This document shows, piece by piece, positions 5,569 to 5,897 of a stretch of DNA of 5,897 nt (position 1 is its first letter; the number at the start of each line of letters is the position of its first letter). The DNA is taken from positions 1-5,897 of the forward strand of contig CAINCM010000185.1 of NCBI GenBank assembly GCA_903847005.1. Direction: 5' to 3'. The position numbers and the translations under genes are program-made. Origin of the DNA: an uncultured Chloroflexota bacterium. Its GTDB lineage: Bacteria > Chloroflexota > Limnocylindria > Limnocylindrales > Limnocylindraceae. The notes under the pieces are model-generated. The model saw nothing but the letters and a program-made list of their open reading frames with translations, was not told the origin of the DNA and did not search any database.

Positions 5569-5897
5569 GCGCGGGAGAGCCGACGAAGATCCTCTTCGGG
5601 ACCGATGGCTGGCGCGCCAAGATCGGCGACGAGTTCACATTCGAGAACGTTCGCCGCCTCGCAGAGGGCGTGGCGCGCGTCGTGGAGCAAGATGGGGCCA
5701 CGGCGAAGGGCGTGGTCGTTGCATATGACCGACGCTTCGGCTCAGAGGACTTTGCCGTCGCCGCCGCGGAGATGCTGCTCGCACACGGCATTCCCGTCGC
5801 CTACGCCGCCACCGCGGTGCCGACGCAGATGGCGTCGTATGAAGTGGTTGCACGCGGCGCGGCGATGGGTGTGGTCATCACCGCCAGCCACAACCCG
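5565..5897 (+). CDS. Phosphoglucomutase/phosphomannomutase family protein (N-terminal part, 3' end outside window)
   Basis: Alpha-D-phosphohexomutases move phosphate between the 6 and 1 positions of hexoses; here the expected job is to supply mannose-1-phosphate to the upstream guanylyltransferase. Only 111 residues are visible of a family usually about 450-550 long. FGTDGWRAKIGDEFTFENVRR at 11-31 is the N-terminal substrate-binding signature, VVVAYDRRFGS at 50-60 the first domain strand, and TASHNP at 106-111 the active-site loop with the phosphorylated serine at 108. The window stops right after this loop. The domain that discriminates glucose from mannose and glucosamine is not visible, so specificity rests on context; glucose-specific Pgm or a GlmM-like enzyme are alternatives. 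The ATG overlaps the manC stop by 4 bases and has a good Shine-Dalgarno sequence. Confidence 0.93.
   Translation, partial: MSAGEPTKILFGTDGWRAKIGDEFTFENVRRLAEGVARVVEQDGATAKGVVVAYDRRFGSEDFAVAAAEMLLAHGIPVAYAATAVPTQMASYEVVARGAAMGVVITASHNP

Overview
The window is a compact, high-GC (strongly GC-rich third codon positions) bacterial chromosomal segment, with every gene on the + strand. It reads as core genome. I see no transposase, integrase, tRNA, rRNA, CRISPR array or phage gene. The composition, the gene content and the lack of Shine-Dalgarno sequences before most genes would suit a GC-rich phylum with much leaderless or SD-independent initiation. Gemmatimonadota is my tentative guess, but no single diagnostic marker is present, so the taxonomic call is weak.

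Layout: (1) bases 1-1943 hold the C-terminal part of mfd, the transcription-repair coupling factor. (2) After a 10-base gap comes apt, adenine phosphoribosyltransferase (1954-2475). (3) Five bases later is a 410-residue protein (2481-3713). I read it as a strongly diverged member of the eIF2B-alpha / methylthioribose-1-phosphate isomerase (MtnA) family with a long N-terminal extension that carries a twin-arginine-like motif. (4) Overlapping it by 8 bases is a GNAT acetyltransferase (3706-4545). (5) A 51-base gap, the only sizeable intergenic stretch, holds a small hairpin, a 9-base direct repeat and a TANNNT box directly before the next gene. (6) A short single-domain mannose-1-phosphate guanylyltransferase (4597-5568) overlaps by ATGA with (7) a phosphoglucomutase/phosphomannomutase (5565 onward), cut by the window end immediately after its active-site serine motif.

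There are two likely functional groups. apt, the eIF2B/MtnA-like gene and the GNAT gene are tightly packed and probably co-transcribed and translationally coupled. Apt recycles adenine to AMP, and adenine is also a by-product of the pathway in which true MtnA acts, which makes the pairing suggestive but unproven. The manC-like gene and the hexose-phosphate mutase gene form a second unit that would convert mannose-6-phosphate to mannose-1-phosphate and then to GDP-mannose for glycans or surface polysaccharide.

The points most worth following are the diverged eIF2B/MtnA-like protein, with its altered catalytic region and Tat-like N terminus, and the two TANNNT boxes placed 6-7 bases before the start codons of apt and manC, which look like leaderless promoters. 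I see no clear evidence of a wholly new multi-gene system.
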